From: Parvularia atlantis
Taxonomy: Eukaryota; Opisthokonta; Rotosphaerida
Reading direction: 5' to 3'
Assembly (NCBI GenBank): GCA_943704415.1
Contig: CALSCO010001481.1
Span: 1-12,417, forward strand
DNA: 12,417 nucleotides
Shown: in pieces, positions 7,568 through 12,417 of the stretch
Layout: every line of letters begins with the position of its first letter
How positions within the stretch are numbered: position 1 is the stretch's first letter
Translations under genes and position numbers: made by a program
The notes under the pieces: model-generated
Told to the model about the DNA's origin: nothing
Seen by the model: the letters and a program-made list of their open reading frames with translations, nothing else
Database searches by the model: none

Positions 7568-10500
7568 TCACTGTACACGCAGGAAGCCCCGCGCGTCGGT
7601 GAGGAAGCGCTCAAAGTTGCCCGTGAAGCGGCGCTTGTGCTCGCGGTCGAGGATCGGCTGCAGCTGGTTGGTGTGCAGCAGCATGTTGAACGCGCTGCCG
7701 AGGCGCGCGCGCACCGGCTCGGCCTGGCTCGCGAGCAGCTGCTGCACGTAGTGCGTGTACGACGGCTGCGGCCACGGCGTCAGTGAGAACCGCAGGCGCG
7801 AGGCAAACGCACGAAGTCGGCGCAGATGAGGGCGAAGAGCGTCTCGGCCGCGATTTCGAGCAGCGCCGGGTCAAACTCGTGAAACAGCAGCATCTGCAGC
7901 AGCTTGTCGAGCAGCTTGTGCAGCACGGGCCGCCACGCCGCACCGGCGTTCGGGCCGCACCGCGCCGCCTCGCGCACGACGTGGTCGCTCACGCCTGCCA
8001 CGGCCTGCAGGCTCATCTGCGCGACGGCGACGACGGCGCTGCGATGCGCTGGTGAACGAAGCAATCGAAGAGCAAGCGCGCGCAACTGGTCGATGCCAAA
8101 CTCAAGCGACGACACGAGCGACGCAAACAGCGCCGGCGGCAGCGTCAGCAGCCGCTCCGGGTAGACCTCGCACATGAACACGACCAGCTTGAAGTACTGG
8201 TCGCACAGCGCCGGGTACTGCGCACGCACGCGCGCACAGGTCAGTCGGTCGCCCACTTCGCGCGGCGCTGGCGGCGCACCCCGAGCAGGCTGACGGGCAG
8301 CAGCGGCACCACGACCGACAGCCCAAAGAAGACGACGTCAGCCACGCCGGCCTGGCCGGGCGGCGTGTGCACGTGCACCTCGGCCGAGAAGACGTCTGGC
8401 GCAACACACATGTTGGTCAGCAGACAGGCGATCGCCGAGAGCACGCGCGCGCGCGCACCACCGTCGCTAAAGTCCAGAAAGTCCTTTGAGATGACGTTGG
8501 CGAGCAGCTGCAGGATTGTAATGATGTCCTGCAGGCGGTCCTCCTCCGTGCTCGGGTCGTACGGCTTCTTGCCTGCACGTTCCCGCCGTCAGCGCGGACA
8601 ATAAACTGGCGCGTCCGCGGTGCGCACCGCGCGCGTACGACCGCAGCAGGTGTGTCACGAGCTCGTGCACGACCGCGCACTCGGCCTGCGACATGAACGC
8701 GATCTGCGCAGCGTCAGCACGCACATTGGCGCTGTGAGCCGCGCACCTGGCGCCCGATGAGGTCGCGGAACAGGCTCAGCACAAAGTTGGCCGTCTCGGG
8801 CGCGTCGCGATACACATCGAGCAGCGCGACAAACGTCTCGGCGTGGCGCATGCAGTGGTCGTACAGGCGCTGGCGGGAGCCGCGCGTGAGTGCGCGAGTT
8901 CAGCAGCGATCACAATCCACCTTCCAGTTCTGGCTGTCCGACGCGCACACAATGCCGCGAAACATCTGCGCCGCCCGCGCAATCAGCCATAGGACGCGGG
9001 CAGCCGCGCCGCGCACCTCGAGCACGCCCGTCACGCGCGAGATCACGGCCGGGTGACGCGCGACATGGAAAAAGTCGGCGCGCTGCAGCGTGCCCGCCGC
9101 CAGCTCCTGCGGGTCGTGCAGCAGGTCAGGCGCCGGGGACGGTCGCAACGGGCGCACGCACGCTCGACATGTCCAGCAGGCGCTCGAGCGACACGGGCGC
9201 GTGCGCGACCTGCGCAGCCGAGAGTAGCGTGCACATGGCCGTGACCATCGCCGCCTGCTCGCTTTCGGGCATGACGAGGTACTTGCTCATGACTGTCGCG
9301 ACGAACAACGGCCAGGGCTCTATGCGGTCGCGTTGACACTGCGCGGCACAAAATCTGCAGCAAAAGCGCACCGGTCTGCACGACGGCCGCCGCGAGCGCC
9401 TTGCGCTTGGCCCACGTCGTAAGCAGGCGGACGATCTGCACGTCCGCGCGGGCGTCAGCGGCGACCGGGGCAGAGATGACGATGGTCGCACCTCGTGCAG
9501 CACCGACGGCTCGCCGTGCCACAGCGCAAACTGCAGCTGCAGCCGTGCCAGCAGTGAGGCGACAAGCGGGCGCCCGGCCTCGGACGCGCTCCCGAACGCG
9601 TTGATGAGCGTGGTGCTGCGGGCGCCGGGCCGCTGAGCATCTGCTGCAGCGTGCCGCCACATACGCCCGCACCTCATGCGCGAGTATTCGGACGCGTCGA
9701 TGTACAGGTACGTCCGCGACCAGCGCTCAAGGAACCACAGCAGCGTCTCGCTCACGAGCGGGCTGCACAGAGCGGCCTGCACGCGACCGCGTCGTCAGCG
9801 GCTGCGTCTCGTGCGGCCGCGTGCGCACCTCGGGCGTGCCAGGCGCGACCGAGACAAACTCAAACAGGTGGAAGATGTGCGTCGAGAGCGCAACGACAAC
9901 CTCGGGCTGCGTCGCGGTGCGCTGTGGGACGTGTCAGCGGCCAGCCGGGCTGTGCGCGCACGCGGGCAGCCACTTTCTCGGCTGCGATGCACAGCGCCAT
10001 GACCGCCGGCGGCACTTGCACACGCTCGCCCACGCCCGCGTCGGCGAGAACGTGCCCGCTCATGAGCACGAGCCAGTGGATGCTCTCGTGCACGGCCTCG
10101 AGCCGCGCGTCCGCGCCATCCGTGCGTCCGCTTGAACAGAGCTCTGTGAGCAGGTGCAGCAGCGCGCTCGACTGCTCCTGCAGGCGCTGCAGCAGGAGGC
10201 CCAGCGACCGCGCCGGACGCGCCCGCCCAAGCATCGCTACGGCCACGAGCTGGTCCTCAAACACGGCCTGGCCGCGGCGCCGGAGGTCAGCTTTCAAGCG
10301 GCACCAGAGCCGATTGTGCGCACCTGGTCCTGCTGGTCGTCGACGTCGAGACCGTTGTGCGCGCCGGGCTGCACCTGGTGCAACCGGGTTGCGACGTACA
10401 TCTGCGTGTCGATCGTGAGGATGATGACCGTGCGGCGGGCACGCGCGCGCCTCAAAAATCTGCGCGAGCGCATCGGCCACGGCGTCTGCGTTGAGCGCAT

Positions 10501-12300
10501 GCGGGGCGTTGTCGTTCTGGCCGTGGCCGCGTCGCCCGTCGCTGGCGCCGTTGAGCTCGCTCCCTTGTGCGGCGGCACGTGTCAGCACAAGCGCGCGCGC
10601 GCGTTCTAGCTGCACGCACAGAGCGCGGTCCAGGCGGCCAGCAGCTCGTCAAAGGCCTCGTCGTGCCACGTCTCGTCGACCTCGGACGACGCCTTGCTCA
10701 GCGCAAACACGGTTAGCTGCTGCATGCTCGCCAGCAACACCTGCAGCATGCGCATGCGTGCCGTGAGGGCCCAGTGTACCGCAAGGCGCGCGCCCACGAC
10801 GCACGGTCACGTTTGGCAGGTGGCCCAGCACCGACAGGCGGAAGTTGAGCACGATGCGCTTGACGATCTGTGCCGTGCCCAGCAGCTGCGGACCGACATC
10901 GGCGGCGGTGGCCAGGCTGTGCGCCCACGACGTGTCAGGGTAGCACGGCGGGCAGGCGAGCGAGCACGACGCACTGGCCAGCGAGGTCGAGGACGCAGTC
11001 GACGAGCTGCGACGCGTACGCCGCGCGTGCGTGTGCGTCGGCAAAGACGGGGCCCGAGAGTGACGCAAGCTGCACGAGGCACTGCATCGACTGGTGCGAC
11101 TGGCTGTCGATGCGCATGAGCGTCTTGTGCAGCTGTACGCGCGCGCGCGTGAGCTAATGCGGTCACCGGATGGATGCGCGCGTGCACGCACCGTGAAGAA
11201 CAGGCGCAGTAGATTGTTGCCCAGGAAAACGTCGCGCCAAGACACGGGCGGCCGCAGCAGCACCAGCGGCGCGGGCGTGCCCGAGCTGCCGGGCCCGTCG
11301 CCGTCGACGCGCGCAAAGCTACCGGCGAAGCGCCGCGCGTCTGCCGCACGCGGTCAGCCACCAGCGCAAGCAGCCGCACGCGCCGGCGCAGACGGCACCC
11401 GAGCCGGTGAACTCCCACTGCAGGATCAGCTCGGCGAGGCTCAGGCATGCCTTGACCGGGTCCGGCAGCCGGTGCCCCTCGTGGTTGGTCTGCTCGGCCA
11501 CCTCGCCCAGGCCGGCCAGCGCGAGCACAAAGACCTGTGGCAGCCCCTCGGCCTGGCGCGCGCTCAGGCCGTGCACGCGTCAAGCGGCACTGGCACGCGC
11601 GCACACCTCGAAGCCGCGGCGGCACTGAAAGTGGTATTCCCATGTGAAGCCAAGGGCGCTGGCCTTGGTGGACGAGAACTCCTTGACGATTGCAAGTAGC
11701 AGCGCGAGCACAACGAGACGCTGCGAATGCGAGTTGATGAGACGGAGCGTCGTCGCAACAAGGTGGCGCGCACCGCGGCCGGGTCCTGCAGCGTGCGGTA
11801 TTGCGCAAACAGCTCTGCGAGCAGCGCGCCCATCCGCGCGGCGTAGCTGCTCAGCCAGGCGCCCTTGATGATCACGGCGGCAGTGAGCAGCAGCTGCTCG
11901 CGCACGTACGGCATGAGGCTGCGCCATGGCGGTCAGGCTGCGCACGCGCGAGCGACACGACCCACCTGCCCGCGCGCTGCACCGCAAAGGCGACGACGTA
12001 GCGCCGCACGTCATCGAGCTGCTCGAACGTGCTGAGGGCCCACTGGCGCAGCACGGCCTCGCGCAGGGCGCTCGCGGCCTCGAACTGAGCTGTGGGGCTC
12101 GCCGTGTGCTCTGCGCCGCGCTCAGCCGAGTGCTCCCGCGCGGTCGCCCACAGGCACGGCGCACCGAGCACGAATCGCGCCTCGTCCACGCCCGCGCTCG
12201 CACGGAAGCGCAGCAGCACCTGCTCGGCCGCGACGCGCGTCGCCGGCACCTGGAAGTCAGCGCAGGCGTCCTCGACGGCGTGCAACAGCTCCATGCGCAT
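7568..12300 (-). CDS. XPO4: Exportin-4 (importin-beta family nuclear export receptor)
   Basis: Complete spliced model of 25 exons, 1,143 codons plus TGA, close to the human protein (about 1,150): 12300-12165, 12110-11966, 11918-11774, 11720-11607, 11552-11399, 11340-11192, 11132-10975, 10916-10805, 10740-10620, 10563-10451, 10401-10324, 10267-9974, 9921-9829, 9776-9673, 9615-9492, 9435-9372, 9319-9162, 9106-8921, 8869-8747, 8703-8628, 8572-8459, 8395-8280, 8217-8087, 8038-7813, 7765-7568. Conserved along its whole length with exportin-4: QFEAASALREAVLRQW, PYVREQLLLTAAVIIK, EFSSTKASALGFTWEYH, LRLFFT, MQCLVQLASLSGPVF, ESIHWLVLMSGHVLAD, WFLERWSRTYLYID, DRLQDIITILQLLANVIS with DFLDFSD, ADVVFFGLSVVVPLLP, YPALCDQYFKLVVFMCEVYP and a C-terminal FERFLTDARGFLRVQ. 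Exportin-4 binds Ran-GTP and exports cargo such as eIF5A and Smad3 in animals, and can also import some cargo. Start: ATG at 12300; a second ATG two codons on (12294) is equally possible. All junctions keep phase. The DIVERGENT upstream side is only 117 bp in the window. Confidence 0.96.
8039..8086 (-). other. In-frame 48-nt intron with GTTGCG donor in XPO4
   Basis: On the minus strand it runs from GTTGCG to CATCGCAG, a multiple of three with no stop codon. Removing it joins SSLEFGID to AVVAVAQMSLQAVAG with a His codon across the junction and restores the spacing of human exportin-4 without gaps. Retention would add 16 residues. The donor has T at position 3, unlike any other in the window. 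Confidence 0.65.
8441..8458. repeat. Alternating (GC)n tract at an XPO4 intron donor
   Basis: A GC dinucleotide run follows the donor GTGCGC of the intron 8458-8396. It contains several overlapping copies of the donor motif in series; only the one at 8458 keeps phase with the next conserved exon (DVFSAEV). Confidence 0.7.
10402..10450 (-). other. GC-AG intron (donor GCGCGC) in XPO4
   Basis: On the minus strand the 49-nt intron follows CAG ATT TTT GAG, starts GCGCGC and ends GACACGCAG. Joining gives ALAQIFEMYVATRL, which matches the human exportin-4 helix AVQVFNSYIQCHL residue for residue in length. The GT inside (GTGCCC, nine bases on) gives the wrong phase. This is the best supported GC donor in the window. 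Confidence 0.7.
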
Positions 12301-12417
12301 CCGGTGCCCCTAAAGCGTGACACGCGGCCACATCGGTCGCCTCACTCGGTCGAAGCGCTCACACGCGAACCCCGAGCCCACCAGCCGCACCCGCACGAGG
12401 CGCCCGCCCCCCGCCCC
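12301..12417 (-). promoter_or_regulatory. Upstream flank of XPO4
   Basis: These 117 bp lie 5' of the XPO4 ATG and contain no recognisable exon on either strand; no ATG is present on the plus strand. The far end is a C-rich run (GGGGCGGGGGGCGGG on the XPO4 strand), similar to a GC-box-like sequence. The leader and probably part of the promoter lie here. This is inferred from position only. Confidence 0.45.

Noticed and set aside
9651-10418. Long plus-strand frame (255 codons) across XPO4
   Set aside because: It is antisense to conserved exportin-4 exons and their introns, with no recognisable domain.
1-12417. High-G+C bacterial (actinobacterial-like) gene cluster
   Set aside because: The gene products are eukaryote-specific nuclear transport receptors, and conserved segments are interrupted by spliceosomal-type introns.

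Overview
The window is nuclear DNA from a very G+C-rich, very compact eukaryotic genome. I resolve three intron-rich protein genes and the first exon of a fourth. Coding sequence is interrupted about every 40-110 codons by introns of only about 37-66 nt. These nearly all start GTGCGC or GTGCGT, carry a CTGAC/CTCAC/CTAAC-like branch motif, and end in CAG. Hand-joined exons give three open frames whose phases all agree and whose total lengths divide by three (732, 1,056 and 1,143 codons). Short introns, intergenic gaps of about 40-55 bp, and conserved exportin-4 and importin-11 point to a unicellular eukaryote, such as an early-diverging fungus, holozoan, amoebozoan or G+C-rich alga. I cannot fix the lineage from sequence alone.

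Layout, left to right. At 1-169 the minus strand appears to hold the 5' end of a divergent gene that leaves the window; its protein would start Met-Asn-Asp followed by 13 alanines. A 50-bp gap (170-219) separates it from gene A on the plus strand (220-3155). Gene A encodes a cytosolic/peripheral membrane protein with a CBL-like EF-hand-type domain, a coiled coil, a GRAM domain and a dysferlin (DysF) domain. It ends tail-to-tail, 40 bp from the stop of an importin-11 (IPO11/Kap120 family) gene on the minus strand (7512-3196). Only 55 bp upstream of that gene, on the same strand, ends a complete exportin-4 (XPO4) gene (12300-7568). The last 117 bp are the upstream flank of XPO4.

The two central genes are both importin-beta superfamily transport receptors. 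In other eukaryotes importin-11 imports cargo such as ubiquitin-loaded E2 enzymes, and exportin-4 exports cargo such as eIF5A. They lie in tandem but are not recent duplicates, because each aligns to its own family along its full length.

The most unusual features are the extended GTGCGY 5' splice-site consensus with a minority of probable GC-AG introns, the CBL-like/GRAM/DysF domain combination, the tandem pair of nuclear transport receptors, and the extreme packing. Almost all long open frames on the strand opposite these genes are by-products of G+C bias. I saw no RNA gene, transposon, CRISPR array or viral sequence.
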